Numbered from the stretch's first letter, positions 27,318 to 36,873 are shown. The stretch: 64,000 nucleotides of DNA from an uncultured Lachnospiraceae bacterium (GCA_902787715.1 CADAHQ010000002.1:248001-312000), one strand, 5' to 3'. Translations and numbers: made by a program. The notes: generated by a model from the letters alone, not told the origin.

Positions 27318-28160
27318 ATGTTAAATATGATTCGTATGGAATTGTACCGCATGGTACGGATGAAGAGCTTCTGGGTGATTCTGATCATCGTGGGTGTCGT
27401 TAACGTGATTACCGTTTCCCTCAACGATGTCATGAAGGACAGCCCGGAATTACAGCAGGCCATTGAAGCTGCGGAGTCCGAAAAGGACAATCCGGTGGCA
27501 AACATCGGCATGAGCATTACCATGGAGCGAAACGAGGACGGAAACTACGGCTTCCTGGAGATTATCACCTCGGCGGCGAAGGGAATGCTGTGCGCATTGT
27601 TCATCGGAATCTTCACCGTGATCTTTGCAACGGCGGACTTCAACAGCGGTTATATCAAAAACTACGGAGGCGCGGTGAAACATCGCTGGCAGATGGTATT
27701 TGCCAAGGGAACAGCGGTGCTGGCCTACACGGTAATCTTCTTTGCACTGTTCATCGCATCCAGCTGTCTGGGCGTTTTCCTCGGCGGACATAAGGTGGTT
27801 ATGGATCCCGCAGGCAAGATTTTTGAAGTTTTGTGCATCCAGGGACTGCTGCATGTGGTGTTCGGCTGGATTATCATGAGCCTCTGCCTGATTGTCCGCA
27901 ACAATCTGATCAGCATGATTGTAGCCTGCTGCATCTCGATGCACGTCTTCGCAGCGCTTTACAGCCTCGCGGATAAGGGCCTTCGGAAACTGGGCTGGAA
28001 GAATGCGGATATCCTGGACTACACCGTCAGCGGGCGAATCATGAAATATGGCATTGATAGCTCGAATATACTAAATTCTACTCTTGTAGTAGCGGCGGCA
28101 TTTGCCATAGCTGCATGCCTGTTTGGCAGCCTTTATCTGACGAAAAAAGATCTGGTATAA
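27318..28160 (+). CDS. ABC-2-type permease
   Basis: The 280-residue protein has about six membrane segments, an N-terminal MIRMELYRMVRMKSFW motif typical of ABC-2 permeases paired with BcrA-like ATPases, and a first extracellular loop of about 60 residues (DVMKDSPELQQAIEAAESEKD). It follows its ATPase gene by 16 bp. It is the partner of the 26396 ATPase. Confidence 0.86.
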   Translation: MLNMIRMELYRMVRMKSFWVILIIVGVVNVITVSLNDVMKDSPELQQAIEAAESEKDNPVANIGMSITMERNEDGNYGFLEIITSAAKGMLCALFIGIFTVIFATADFNSGYIKNYGGAVKHRWQMVFAKGTAVLAYTVIFFALFIASSCLGVFLGGHKVVMDPAGKIFEVLCIQGLLHVVFGWIIMSLCLIVRNNLISMIVACCISMHVFAALYSLADKGLRKLGWKNADILDYTVSGRIMKYGIDSSNILNSTLVVAAAFAIAACLFGSLYLTKKDLV

Positions 28161-28241
28161 AATGACGGCCGGAGGCGGGATGCTGCCTCCGGTCGGATGC
28201 CTTTGGAAGAAACGAAGGAAGGAAACGGAGGGAAGTGCGGG

Positions 28242-29159
28242 ATGAAGATTGCCGTCATTATTCTCAGTGTGATTGCGGTAGCGGAAGCGGTATGGCTGTT
28301 GCTTTTGTGGCGGCAGAACCTGGCCGTGAGCCGGCAGCTTGCGTTCATTCGCGAGAAGGACTCCGCCATGCGCGTCTCCGTGAACGTGGAGATGCTCGGG
28401 GAACTGACCCTTGCCACGGAGATCAACAAAACCCTTGATGACGTGCGCGACCGAAAGCACGCCATGAGCGAGCGGGAGAAGCTGATTGCGGATGCCTACG
28501 CGAACCTTTCTCACGACATCCGGACGCCCCTCACCTCCTTAGACGGCTACGTGCAGCTTCTGCGGGACGCCAAATCGGAGGAGGACCGCGAGCGCTACAC
28601 CGCCATCATCGGGGAGCGCATCGGGACCATGAAGGAGCTTCTCGAGGACCTCTTTACCTTCACCAAATTGAAAAATGACGCTTACGAGCTTTCGCTTGAG
28701 CCGGTCTCCCTCCGCAGCATTGTGGCGGACACCGTGCTTTCTTATTACGACGTCTGGAAGGAAGCTGGCATCGAGCCCGAGATTGCCATCGCGGAGGAAA
28801 CCTTCCCGATGGAGGGCAACGTGACGGCCGTCAAGCGAATCCTCCAAAACATTACGAAAAATGCAGTCCTCCACGGCCGCAAAACCCTCTCCGTCTCGCT
28901 GCAGCGGGAGGATGAGGGCACCGCGCTTTTAACGATTTCCAACCCGGTGGAACATCCGGAGGAGATTGAGATCGAGCGCGTGTTTGAGCAGTTTTATACC
29001 GCCGACCGCTTTCACCGGAATGCCTCCAGCGGGCTGGGCTTAGCGATTGCGAAGGAATTTACCGAGAGACTCGGCGGAAGCATCAACGCTGCGCTTCGGG
29101 GGAATGAATTTGCCGTGGAGATCCGGCTTCCGAGCCACTCGGAAGAGAACAGGAGATGA
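28242..29159 (+). CDS. Sensor histidine kinase with a single membrane helix
   Basis: About 305 residues: one N-terminal helix (IAVIILSVIAVAEAVWLLLLW), a linker helix without an extracellular sensor, the H-box ANLSHDIRTPLTSL (phosphoacceptor H91), N-box ITKNAVLHG and G-box ASSGLGLAIAKEF. Kinases lacking a sensor loop often read the state of a nearby ABC transporter; that is the likely arrangement here. The frame opens at 28197; the ATG at 28242 follows GGAGGGAAG. It ends 4 bp before the second ABC ATPase gene. Probable partner: the response regulator at 24399. Confidence 0.9.
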   Translation: MKIAVIILSVIAVAEAVWLLLLWRQNLAVSRQLAFIREKDSAMRVSVNVEMLGELTLATEINKTLDDVRDRKHAMSEREKLIADAYANLSHDIRTPLTSLDGYVQLLRDAKSEEDRERYTAIIGERIGTMKELLEDLFTFTKLKNDAYELSLEPVSLRSIVADTVLSYYDVWKEAGIEPEIAIAEETFPMEGNVTAVKRILQNITKNAVLHGRKTLSVSLQREDEGTALLTISNPVEHPEEIEIERVFEQFYTADRFHRNASSGLGLAIAKEFTERLGGSINAALRGNEFAVEIRLPSHSEENRR

Positions 29160-29163
29160 CAAT

Positions 29164-29883
29164 ATGCTTGTAATTAAGAACCTTACGAAAATATACAAGG
29201 GGACCGATAAGGGTGTTTCGGATATCACGCTTCACGTGGAGAAGGGAGATATCTACGCATTTATCGGCCACAACGGCGCCGGCAAGACCACGCTTTTAAA
29301 GGCGGTCACCGGAATCCACGGCTTTGACGCCGGGACGGTGGAGATTGACGGCATCGACATCACAAAGGATCCGATAGAGGTGAAGCGCCGCATTGCATAC
29401 GTGCCGGACAATCCGGACATCTACGAGTTCATGACCGGCATCCAGTACTTAAACTTCATCGCCGACATTTTCGGCGTTTCCGCGGCGGACCGGGAGGCCC
29501 GCATCCGGGAGTACGGGGACCGCTTTGAAATCACGGGGGCTCTCGGCGATTTAATCTCCGGCTACTCCCACGGAATGAAGCAGAAGCTGGTTTTGATTTC
29601 GGCGCTTCTGCACGAGCCGAAGCTTTTGATTATGGACGAGCCCTTTGTGGGGCTCGATCCGAAGGCGGCATTCCTCCTTAAGGAGTGCATGCACAAGCTG
29701 ACGGAGCAGGGGTGCGCCATCTTTTTCTCCACCCACGTACTGGACGTGGCGGAGAAGCTGTGCAATAAAGTGGCAATCATCAAGGAGGGGCACCTCATTG
29801 CCGACGGCCTCATGAGCGAGGTGGTGGGAGACGGTGCATCCCTTGAGTCGCTCTTCATGGAGACGGTTTCGGAGGGAGAGTGA
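29164..29883 (+). CDS. ABC transporter ATP-binding protein
   Basis: The 239-residue ATPase has Walker A GHNGAGKTTLLKAVTG, signature YSHGMKQKLVL, Walker B LLIMDEPFVGLDPKAA and H-loop FSTHVLDVAEKL. The signature has SHG in place of the common SGG, as in ABC-2 families with natural variation. The frame runs back into the kinase gene, but the ATG at 29164 follows AACAGGAG and begins the standard fold. It is 4 bp before the permease gene start. Confidence 0.91.
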   Translation: MLVIKNLTKIYKGTDKGVSDITLHVEKGDIYAFIGHNGAGKTTLLKAVTGIHGFDAGTVEIDGIDITKDPIEVKRRIAYVPDNPDIYEFMTGIQYLNFIADIFGVSAADREARIREYGDRFEITGALGDLISGYSHGMKQKLVLISALLHEPKLLIMDEPFVGLDPKAAFLLKECMHKLTEQGCAIFFSTHVLDVAEKLCNKVAIIKEGHLIADGLMSEVVGDGASLESLFMETVSEGE

Positions 29884-29887
29884 TCGC

Positions 29888-31522
29888 ATGAGAGAATTTG
29901 TCGTTTTGGCGAAGGCGGAAATGGTCAACTGGTTCGGCCGCAACGTCTATCGGAACACGAAAGACCCGGCGGAGCGGAAGAGACGGACTCTTCTTCGCGC
30001 AACAATCGCGTTTTTGCTCGTCGTCGCGTTAGGGTATGTGGCCGGCGGAGCCTACGGGCTTTCGGCGCTGCATGTGGGCTCTTACATACCCACGCTCTAC
30101 ACGATTGTTGCTGCGATGGTGGTGCTTCTTGTGGGCTTAATCACCGTTCGGGGAAATCTGTACCGGGAGAAGGACCGGGAAATGCTTTCCGCCCTGCCGG
30201 TGCGCGGCCTTCCGATTGCGGCGGCAAGACTGTTCCATATGTATTTAAACGGCGTGGTTGCGGCAGCTGTTGTTCTGGTGCCTTCCTACGTTGTCTATGC
30301 GGTTTGCGAAAAGCCCGGCGCAGCGTTTTATCCCTGCGCGGCACTGTCCCTTTTGGTAATTCCGATTCTGCCCACGGCCATTGCCGCCTGGGTCGGAATT
30401 CTGGTGACGGCAATCCTTTCCCGCATGCGTCATAAGGTCTTAGCGGAGGTTTTGCTTGCAATCCTTGCGGTGGTCGGCTTGTTCGTCCTTCCCGCAGTCC
30501 TCTCCGGGGGCAAGCTGTCCTCCCTCTCGTCCCTGAATCTTTCCGGCGGCGGGAAGACCAATGCAGAGCTCACGGAGGAGATTTCCAAGGCTATGGCCGA
30601 CGTGATGGAGAAGCTGGAGACGTCGGTGCCGGTCCTTTCGACATGGGGAAAAACCGTGCGCGGGAATGCGGCCGGGATGGCGCTCTTCGGGCTTCTTTCG
30701 CTGGTTGTTTTCCTCCTCACGGCACTTGTAATCGGACGGAACTTTTTCTCCATCACCGCAAAACTCGCGCCTGCCGCGGTGCACCGCGAATACCGGATGG
30801 AGCGGCTTTCGTCCCGCTCCGCGATGTCCGCTCTTGTGCGCAAGGAGGCGAAGCGGTATTTCTCCAGCGGTGTCTACGTAAGCAACACCATCATCGGCGC
30901 GGTGCTTACGGTGGTTATCGCGGTTGCGTTAGCTTTTGTGAGCCCTTCGGAGCTGCTTGCGAAGGCCGGCAATATTCCGGTGAACATCAATGCCGACGCC
31001 GTGCTTCCGTTTTTGTTCGGCATGTGCATCTGCATGATGAGCATCACGGCATCCGCCCTTTCCATGGAGGGCAAAAACTGGTGGATTGTGAAGTCCCTCC
31101 CGGTGGACGGCAGAAGCATCCTCGGCGCCAAAATTCTGTTTGACCTCTGCATCTGGGCACCGTTTTACGCGGTCACCGAAATCGTTTTGTTGTTTACGTT
31201 CCGAACAACTGTCGCAGGGCGGATTTTGCTTTTGCTTCTGCCTGCTGCATACATCGTCTTTGCCGCGGTCTGGGGAATGTTTTGCAATGTGCATTTTCCG
31301 AAGTTTCACTGGGAAAATGCAACCGAAGCGGTGAAGCAGAGTGCTGCCGCAGGGCTTGCCATCGCCGGTGTCCTCACGGCGGTTATCCCCGGCGTTGCGG
31401 TCTGCCTACTGCCGGAAGCGTACGTAACGCCCGTAAGCGCCGGCGTTTTGGCGGTGCTTTTGCTGGTCACGGCGCTTTTGTACGGAAGGGTCGCCAAGAC
31501 GAACCTTCTGGATATGAATTGA
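29888..31522 (+). CDS. Large ABC permease, partner of the preceding ATPase
   Basis: The 544-residue protein has about 12 hydrophobic segments. The N-terminal half contains NLYREKDREMLSALPV, a motif of the cytosolic loop in putative ABC exporter permeases of Clostridia; the second half has LSMEGKNWWIVKSLPV in the equivalent position, so the protein looks like an internal duplication of a six-helix unit. The substrate is unknown. It is translationally close to the ATPase gene, and a strong terminator follows. Confidence 0.85.
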   Translation: MREFVVLAKAEMVNWFGRNVYRNTKDPAERKRRTLLRATIAFLLVVALGYVAGGAYGLSALHVGSYIPTLYTIVAAMVVLLVGLITVRGNLYREKDREMLSALPVRGLPIAAARLFHMYLNGVVAAAVVLVPSYVVYAVCEKPGAAFYPCAALSLLVIPILPTAIAAWVGILVTAILSRMRHKVLAEVLLAILAVVGLFVLPAVLSGGKLSSLSSLNLSGGGKTNAELTEEISKAMADVMEKLETSVPVLSTWGKTVRGNAAGMALFGLLSLVVFLLTALVIGRNFFSITAKLAPAAVHREYRMERLSSRSAMSALVRKEAKRYFSSGVYVSNTIIGAVLTVVIAVALAFVSPSELLAKAGNIPVNINADAVLPFLFGMCICMMSITASALSMEGKNWWIVKSLPVDGRSILGAKILFDLCIWAPFYAVTEIVLLFTFRTTVAGRILLLLLPAAYIVFAAVWGMFCNVHFPKFHWENATEAVKQSAAAGLAIAGVLTAVIPGVAVCLLPEAYVTPVSAGVLAVLLLVTALLYGRVAKTNLLDMN

Positions 31523-31555
31523 GACGGTTTTTGACCTGAATTACAGCTTGTATTT

Positions 31556-31596
31556 CCCTTCGGATGCTTCTTTCCGTTGCATCCGAAGGGTTTTTT
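31556..31596 (+). terminator. Terminator of the kinase/ABC operon
   Basis: A perfect 12-bp stem CCCTTCGGATGC / GCATCCGAAGGG with an 11-nt loop is followed by six T. The right arm also contains the -35 box of the next promoter. Confidence 0.93.
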
Positions 31597-31606
31597 GTGG
31601 TATAAT
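31577..31606 (+). promoter_or_regulatory. Promoter overlapping the preceding terminator
   Basis: TTGCAT (31577-31582), an 18-bp spacer and TATAAT (31601-31606) preceded by TGG, an extended -10. The -35 lies inside the terminator hairpin. It should drive the alpha/beta hydrolase gene. Confidence 0.68.
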
Positions 31607-31720
31607 GTAAGGACACCGAAGCCGTGGACATTGCTTTTCGGACCGTATCAGGGCGTGAAAGCGGGAGTGCATTCGCAGGCTTAGCCTGCCGCCGCGGCGT
31701 TTCGGGGAAGGAGTGTGCGT

Positions 31721-32683
31721 ATGGAAATCTTTGCTACGGAGTATCAACATATATCGGAGTCGGACGGGCTGCCCCTGGCGGTTCTCCGCATGGAGCCTTC
31801 CGATGCAACGGGCGTCGTGGGCTCGGTCATTATCATTCACGGCATGTGCGAGCATAAGCGGCGCTATGAGGAGTTTGTCCGGTTCCTTGCGGAGCAGGGG
31901 TACATTGTGACGATTTTCGACCTGCGGGGCCACGGCGGCAGCGTGCGGAGCACGGAGGACCTCGGCTATCTCTACGAGGGCGGCTATCGCGCGATGATTT
32001 CGGATATCGGCGAGATGGTTACGGAGGCCAAGGCCTATGCGGCGGATCGCACCGGCCGGACCGACCTGCCGTTTTCCATGATTGCCCACAGCATGGGAAC
32101 CCTGGCTGCGAGATGTTTCCTACGGGAACACGACGATACCCTTGACCGGCTGGTGCTTCTCGGTTGTCCGTCGAAGGCCAACGGCCTGAAGGCCGGCCTT
32201 GCCCTTGTGAAGGGCCTGATTGCCGTCAAGGGAGACCGGGCGCGGTCGGAGACCGTGGACCGCATCGTCGGCGGAAGTTTTGAGAAGGCATTTGCCGGGG
32301 AGCCGGGCCCCTATGCCTGGACCAATTCCGACCCGGAGCAGGTCCGCATCTACAACGAGGACCCGCTGTGCGGCTACCGCTTTACGCTGAACGGCTACGC
32401 GAACCTCATCGCGATGATGATCCTTACGTACACCGAGGGCGGCTATGCCCGCCGGAATCCGGAGCTTCCCATCCGGTTCTTCTCCGGCGCGGACGACCCC
32501 TGCGCCATCTCGAAGGAGAAGCTCGGTGAGGCCATCAAGCTACTTCGCAAGGCCGGATACAACAATACGAAAGGAAAACGGTACCCCGGCATGCGCCACG
32601 AGATTCTCCGGGAGCGGGAGAAGGAGACCGTCTGGGCGGACATTCTCGCTTTCCTTAAGGACGGCGGAATCACTAAGGAATAA
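31721..32683 (+). CDS. Alpha/beta hydrolase, lysophospholipase/S33 type
   Basis: The 320-residue protein has an oxyanion region IIHGMCEHKRRYEEF, FDLRGHGGS, a nucleophile elbow AHSMGTLAAR (GxSxG with Ala first), a late Asp in FSGADDPC and His in GMRHEILRE. This is the hydrolase_4/monoglyceride-lipase-like layout. There is no signal peptide, so it acts in the cytosol on an unidentified ester. The ATG at 31721 follows GGAAGGAG at 7 bp; a GTG two codons earlier is too close. It is directly followed by glpK, which would fit glycerol release from acylglycerols, though that link is inference. Confidence 0.87.
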   Translation: MEIFATEYQHISESDGLPLAVLRMEPSDATGVVGSVIIIHGMCEHKRRYEEFVRFLAEQGYIVTIFDLRGHGGSVRSTEDLGYLYEGGYRAMISDIGEMVTEAKAYAADRTGRTDLPFSMIAHSMGTLAARCFLREHDDTLDRLVLLGCPSKANGLKAGLALVKGLIAVKGDRARSETVDRIVGGSFEKAFAGEPGPYAWTNSDPEQVRIYNEDPLCGYRFTLNGYANLIAMMILTYTEGGYARRNPELPIRFFSGADDPCAISKEKLGEAIKLLRKAGYNNTKGKRYPGMRHEILREREKETVWADILAFLKDGGITKE

Positions 32684-32701
32684 CACGGGGAACGGAACTT
32701 C

Positions 32702-34171
32702 ATGGAAAACTATATCATGTCCTTCGACGCGGGAACGACGTCGGAGCGGGCAATCATATTCAATCATAACAGCGAGATTGTGAGCGTCGCGCAGAAGGAA
32801 ATTACGCAGTACTATCCGCAGGCCGGCTGGGTGGAGCACGACCCGATGGAGCTTTGGTCGGCGCAGCTCGGCGTGGCGGTGGAGGCCATGAGCAAGGCCG
32901 GAATTACCGCCGCACAAATCGATGCCATCGGCATCACCAACCAGCGGGAAACAACAATCGTGTGGGACCGCATAACAGGCCGCCCGGTGTATCGCGCCAT
33001 CGTATGGCAGTGCCGCCGCACGGTGGATTACTGTGAGCGGCTGAGGCCCCACGCAGAGGAGATTCGGGAGAAGACAGGGCTGGTTCTCGACCCCTATTTC
33101 TCGGCCACGAAGCTTGCCTGGATTCTCGACCATGTGGAGGGCGCAAGGGAGCGCGCAGAGAAGGGGGAGCTTCTGTTCGGCACCGTGGAGACGTGGCTTA
33201 TCTGGAAGCTCACGGGTGGCAAGCGCCACGTGACGGACTTAAGCAACGCGTCCCGCACCATGCTTTTCAACATTCACACCCTGACCTGGGATGAGGACAT
33301 CTGCCGCTGGCTCGATATCCCCCGGCAAATGCTTCCCTCCCCCGTCGGCAACAGCGAAGTCTACGGGGAGTCCGCCGCGGAATTTTTGGGCGGCCGCATC
33401 CGTATCGCAGGGGCTGCCGGGGACCAGCAGTCGGCGCTGTTCGGTCAGAGGGCATTTGCCGTAGGCGATATCAAGAATACGTACGGCACAGGGTGTTTCC
33501 TGCTCATGAACACGGGCGAGACGCCGATTCGCTCCGAAAACGGATTGGTGACAACCATCGCCTGGGGGCGTGGCGGCAAGGTGACGTACGCTTTGGAGGG
33601 CTCCGTCTTTATGGGCGGCGCGGTGGTGCAGTGGCTTCGCGACGAGGTCGGGCTGATTGGGACGGCCGCGGAGACGGAGGAGCTGGCGCAGAAGGTTCCG
33701 GACACCAACGGCTCCTACATCGTGCCTGCATTTACCGGGCTCGGGGCGCCGTACTGGAAGCCCGAGGCGAAGGGCATCATCACCGGGCTCACCCGGGGGG
33801 TCGGCCGGTTCCATATCATCCGCGCGGCGCTTGACGCCATCGTGTACCAGGTGAACGACATTGTGACCGCCATGGGACAGGATGCCGGAAGCTCCGTGAG
33901 GACGCTTCGCGTGGACGGCGGCGCGAGCGTGAACAACTATCTTACGCAGACGCAGGCGGACATCAGCAACACCTGCGTCGTCAGACCTGCCTGTGTGGAG
34001 ACTACGGCGCTGGGGGCCGCCTATCTCGCCGGTCTTGCAACCGGTTTCTGGGCAGATGAGTCCGAACTCGGCAACGGTGCCGGGGAAACCATTTTCCGTC
34101 CGCAGATGAGCAGCGAGACAAGAGATGCGCACATCCGCGGCTGGAAGGAGGCAGTGAAAACTCTGTTGTAG
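32702..34171 (+). CDS. glpK: Glycerol kinase
   Basis: The 489-residue FGGY-family kinase aligns with E. coli GlpK throughout: [117 protein letters not shown]. It phosphorylates glycerol to sn-glycerol 3-phosphate with ATP. One oddity is the N-terminal motif [11 protein letters not shown], where Gln is almost always found (DQGTTS). It follows a lipase-like gene by 18 bp; no glpF or glpD is in view. Confidence 0.95.
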   Translation: MENYIMSFDAGTTSERAIIFNHNSEIVSVAQKEITQYYPQAGWVEHDPMELWSAQLGVAVEAMSKAGITAAQIDAIGITNQRETTIVWDRITGRPVYRAIVWQCRRTVDYCERLRPHAEEIREKTGLVLDPYFSATKLAWILDHVEGARERAEKGELLFGTVETWLIWKLTGGKRHVTDLSNASRTMLFNIHTLTWDEDICRWLDIPRQMLPSPVGNSEVYGESAAEFLGGRIRIAGAAGDQQSALFGQRAFAVGDIKNTYGTGCFLLMNTGETPIRSENGLVTTIAWGRGGKVTYALEGSVFMGGAVVQWLRDEVGLIGTAAETEELAQKVPDTNGSYIVPAFTGLGAPYWKPEAKGIITGLTRGVGRFHIIRAALDAIVYQVNDIVTAMGQDAGSSVRTLRVDGGASVNNYLTQTQADISNTCVVRPACVETTALGAAYLAGLATGFWADESELGNGAGETIFRPQMSSETRDAHIRGWKEAVKTLL

Positions 34172-34204
34172 TGTGTTTTGTTGCATTTGTGGGAGGTAAG
34201 AAGA

Positions 34205-34816
34205 ATGAAACAGAAAAGGAGAAGGAGAAGGCTATGCAGGCGCCTCGCTTTGGCACTTGCGGTGATCATGCTTGCGGTGACCGGGTGCACCTCGTATTCG
34301 GAGGATGTATTTGACGGGCCGTGGGAAGGAAAGGCGAGCATCGAGGATTCGAAGGCGTTTGTTTTCAAGTATACATGGGACGGCACCGAGGAAGGCATGC
34401 GCATCGTTCCACCTGCGGAAATCGGCGGATGCAAGGTTGTGAGGCTCGGCGGGTATTACGGAAGAGGGGTTCCGTGCCCTTTCTACGTCGAGATTAAGGA
34501 TATGTTTACCCGGGAGACCAGGCCGCCGGAAGAGAAACAGCAGGACCTGATTTTTACGCTTGTCATCGGGCCCGAGATTGAGGACGTTTTCTATCAGGAC
34601 AACTACTGGTACATGTGGTTTTACGGGAAGGAGACCACCGAGGAGGAACGGATCTTTTACAAGGTCCGCGTGCAGGTGGAGCTGGACCCCGCCAATCCGT
34701 ACTTCTACATGAAGGACGGGCAGCTGTACAAGAAGGACTCCGACGAGAACTACAGTGATTTCTACAATCCGTTGAAAGAGAAGAAGGATGCGGGCGGCGA
34801 GCCGACGGACAAATAA
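34205..34816 (+). CDS. Lipoprotein of unknown function
   Basis: The 203-residue protein has an Arg/Lys-rich N-terminus (KQKRRRRRLCRR), a hydrophobic core (LALALAVIMLAVTGC) and a lipobox-like VTGC with the Cys near residue 27, so it is probably lipid-anchored outside the membrane. The mature part is acidic and aromatic (FKYTWDGTEEG; YQDNYWYMWFYGKE). The family is not recognised. It follows glpK by 33 bp. Confidence 0.75.
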   Translation: MKQKRRRRRLCRRLALALAVIMLAVTGCTSYSEDVFDGPWEGKASIEDSKAFVFKYTWDGTEEGMRIVPPAEIGGCKVVRLGGYYGRGVPCPFYVEIKDMFTRETRPPEEKQQDLIFTLVIGPEIEDVFYQDNYWYMWFYGKETTEEERIFYKVRVQVELDPANPYFYMKDGQLYKKDSDENYSDFYNPLKEKKDAGGEPTDK

Positions 34817-34834
34817 GCAAATGGAGGTAGTAGC

Positions 34835-35362
34835 ATGAACGAAACATTGAAGGTATTGGAAGAGAGACGCAGCTGCCGGAATTTCATTCCGGACAAGATG
34901 ATTCCTAAGGAAGACCTGGATGCCATCCTGAAGGCCGGCACCTATGCCGCCACCGGCATGGGCAAGCAGAGCCCGATCATCATCGCCGTGACGGACAAGG
35001 CGACCCGCGACGCACTCTCCGCTGAGAACGCCAGAATCGCCGCATGGCCCGGCATGGGCGACCCGTTCTACGGAGCTCCGGTCATCCTGATTGTCCTTGC
35101 AAACAAGGACGTAGTGACGCACATCTACGACGGCGCACTGGTTCTCGGCAACCTCATGAACGCAGCGAAGAGCGTCGGCGTTGACAGCATCTGGATTCAC
35201 CGCGCAAAGGAAGAGTTCGAGTCCGACTTCGGCAAGAACCTTCTTGCAAAGCTCGGCATCGAGGGCAACTATGAAGGCATCGGCCACTGCGCTCTTGGCT
35301 ACGCCGCAGCGCCTCTGCAGGCAGCCGCTCCGCGGAAAGAGAATTACGTGTATTACGTTTGA
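34835..35362 (+). CDS. Nitroreductase-family flavoprotein
   Basis: The 175-residue protein matches the nitroreductase fold: N-terminal LEERRSCRNFIPDKMI (the RRSxRxF motif contacting FMN), a middle AGTYAATGMGKQSP, and C-terminal GHCALGYAAAP with the closing basic residues. It would reduce nitro compounds, quinones or a related substrate with NAD(P)H and FMN, as a homodimer in the cytosol. It has a clean GGAGG site. A 17-bp perfect terminator stem follows. Confidence 0.92.
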   Translation: MNETLKVLEERRSCRNFIPDKMIPKEDLDAILKAGTYAATGMGKQSPIIIAVTDKATRDALSAENARIAAWPGMGDPFYGAPVILIVLANKDVVTHIYDGALVLGNLMNAAKSVGVDSIWIHRAKEEFESDFGKNLLAKLGIEGNYEGIGHCALGYAAAPLQAAAPRKENYVYYV

Positions 35363-35419
35363 TTAGGGCCGGAAGAATTACAGCTTGAAACCCGTCGGGG
35401 ATGGCAAGCTTTCAGAAGA

Positions 35420-35467
35420 TTGCGGTGGCTTTCGCCGAAAACGGCGAAAGCCACCGCAAATCTTTTT
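35420..35467 (+). terminator. Strong terminator
   Basis: A perfect 17-bp stem (TTGCGGTGGCTTTCGCC / GGCGAAAGCCACCGCAA) with a 6-nt loop, then five T. Confidence 0.95.
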
Positions 35468-35516
35468 CGAGAAACCTCATTGGAAATGACCCGATTTTCA
35501 CGGAAACGGTTTTTTC

Positions 35517-35545
35517 GTGACATTACGCGGCTGATTCGGTATAAT
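35517..35545 (+). promoter_or_regulatory. Promoter before the GNAT gene
   Basis: GTGACA (35517-35522), a 17-bp spacer and a consensus TATAAT (35540-35545). The same GTGACA-N17-TATAAT pair occurs at 60068. The leader to the GNAT start is about 120 nt and shows no recognised riboswitch. Confidence 0.75.
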
Positions 35546-35670
35546 AAAAACGTCCGGTAACAATCGCGGAGGTTGGGTTGAGAAACCGGGGTCAACGGGG
35601 AAATCAAAGGCAAGCGTGACACGGCAATCATTAGAAGTCCGGCACAACCGAAGGAAACAGGGGGAAGACT

Positions 35671-36111
35671 ATGGCGAACAACTGGAAGGTGCGCCCGCTT
35701 ACGGCGGGAGATGCAGAAGCGATTTGCGAAATCTGCAGCGAGGATCTCGGGTATCCCTGCACCGTGGAACTTGTAAAGAGCAAGATTGTGGGGCTGGATT
35801 CGGCGCGGGAGGCGGTTTTTGTTGCCCTTTCCGACGACAAATGCATCGGATACATCCACGTTGAGAAATATGATACATTGTATTTTGAGACAATGGCGAA
35901 TATACTGGGGATAGCAGTGCGAAAGAATTGTCAGGCCGGCGGCGCCGGCACAGCGCTTTTACAGGCCGCAGAAGGCTGGGCGAAGGACCGTGGAATCATG
36001 CTGATGCGCGTGATTTCAGGGGCGACACGCACAGGGGCACATGCATTTTACGAGTCAAGGGGTTATGTGTTCGGGAAGATGCAGAAGAACTTCAGCAAGC
36101 GCTTGTCATGA
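35671..36111 (+). CDS. GNAT-family N-acetyltransferase
   Basis: The 146-residue protein has the GNAT core: RPLTAGDAEAICEIC at the start, strand 4 MANILGIAVRKNCQAGGAGTALL with the acetyl-CoA loop (Q/RxxGxG/A as QAGGAG), and FYESRGYVFGKMQKNFSK at the end. The acceptor is unknown. It has GGGGGAAG before the ATG and its own promoter. It is cytoplasmic. Confidence 0.87.
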   Translation: MANNWKVRPLTAGDAEAICEICSEDLGYPCTVELVKSKIVGLDSAREAVFVALSDDKCIGYIHVEKYDTLYFETMANILGIAVRKNCQAGGAGTALLQAAEGWAKDRGIMLMRVISGATRTGAHAFYESRGYVFGKMQKNFSKRLS

Positions 36112-36216
36112 TAATCAGGGGACGCCGGCAAAGGCGGATCCTGTGCGCAAGGCGCGGGCTTTTTAGAATTACGGGGTTTTGAGAAGGAAACAATACCGGG
36201 GTTGGAAAGGTTTTCT

Positions 36217-36873
36217 ATGTACAAGTATGTTTTCTTTGATTTGGACGGGACGCTGACGCAGTCGGAGTTCGGCATCGTCGAGGCGGCGAGCAGAGCGCTT
36301 GCGCACTTCGGAATCGAGACGCCGGATCGTGAGTTGCTCAAACGTTTCATCGGGCCGCCGCTGTACGTCTCTTTTCATGAATTCTACGGGATGTCGGATG
36401 AGGACAGCTTTGAGGCAATCCGCGTGTACCGCGAATACTACGAGCGCGAGGGCGTATATCTGGCGCCGCTTTTTGCGGGCGTGAAGGAAGCGCTCGGGGC
36501 GCTTCGTGACGCGGGCTGCAGGCTCATGATTGTCACCGCGAAGCCGCAGAACATGGCGGAGGTTGTGGCGGAGCATGACGGTGTCCGCGGATACTTCGAG
36601 GGAATTGCAGGACCGTCTCTCGAGGGACGGGACCCCAACAAGGCAGGGCTGATTCGCAGGGCAATGGAGGAACTGGGGCTCACCGATGCGGACTGCAGCG
36701 ATATTCTCATGGTCGGCGACCGCTTTTACGATATTCAGGCCGCGCGGGAAGTCGGTATCGACTCCCTCGGCGTTTTGTACGGATACGGCAGCGAGGCGGA
36801 GCTTCGCGACGCCGGCGCAACCTGCATTGTAAGCACTGCCGATGAAATTCCGGCGGTGGTTTTGGGGAAATAA
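36217..36873 (+). CDS. HAD-family phosphatase, phosphoglycolate-phosphatase-like
   Basis: The 218-residue protein has HAD motif I FFDLDGTLTQSE (nucleophile Asp at residue 8), motif II MIVTAKPQ, motif III lysine in DPNKAGLI, and motif IV ILMVGDRFYDIQAA, with a helical cap between about 18 and 85. This fits the Gph/YjjG-like subgroup; typical substrates are phosphoglycolate, nucleotides or sugar phosphates. The ATG at 36217 follows GGAAAGG; an in-frame TTG at 36202 is less likely. Confidence 0.88.
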   Translation: MYKYVFFDLDGTLTQSEFGIVEAASRALAHFGIETPDRELLKRFIGPPLYVSFHEFYGMSDEDSFEAIRVYREYYEREGVYLAPLFAGVKEALGALRDAGCRLMIVTAKPQNMAEVVAEHDGVRGYFEGIAGPSLEGRDPNKAGLIRRAMEELGLTDADCSDILMVGDRFYDIQAAREVGIDSLGVLYGYGSEAELRDAGATCIVSTADEIPAVVLGK

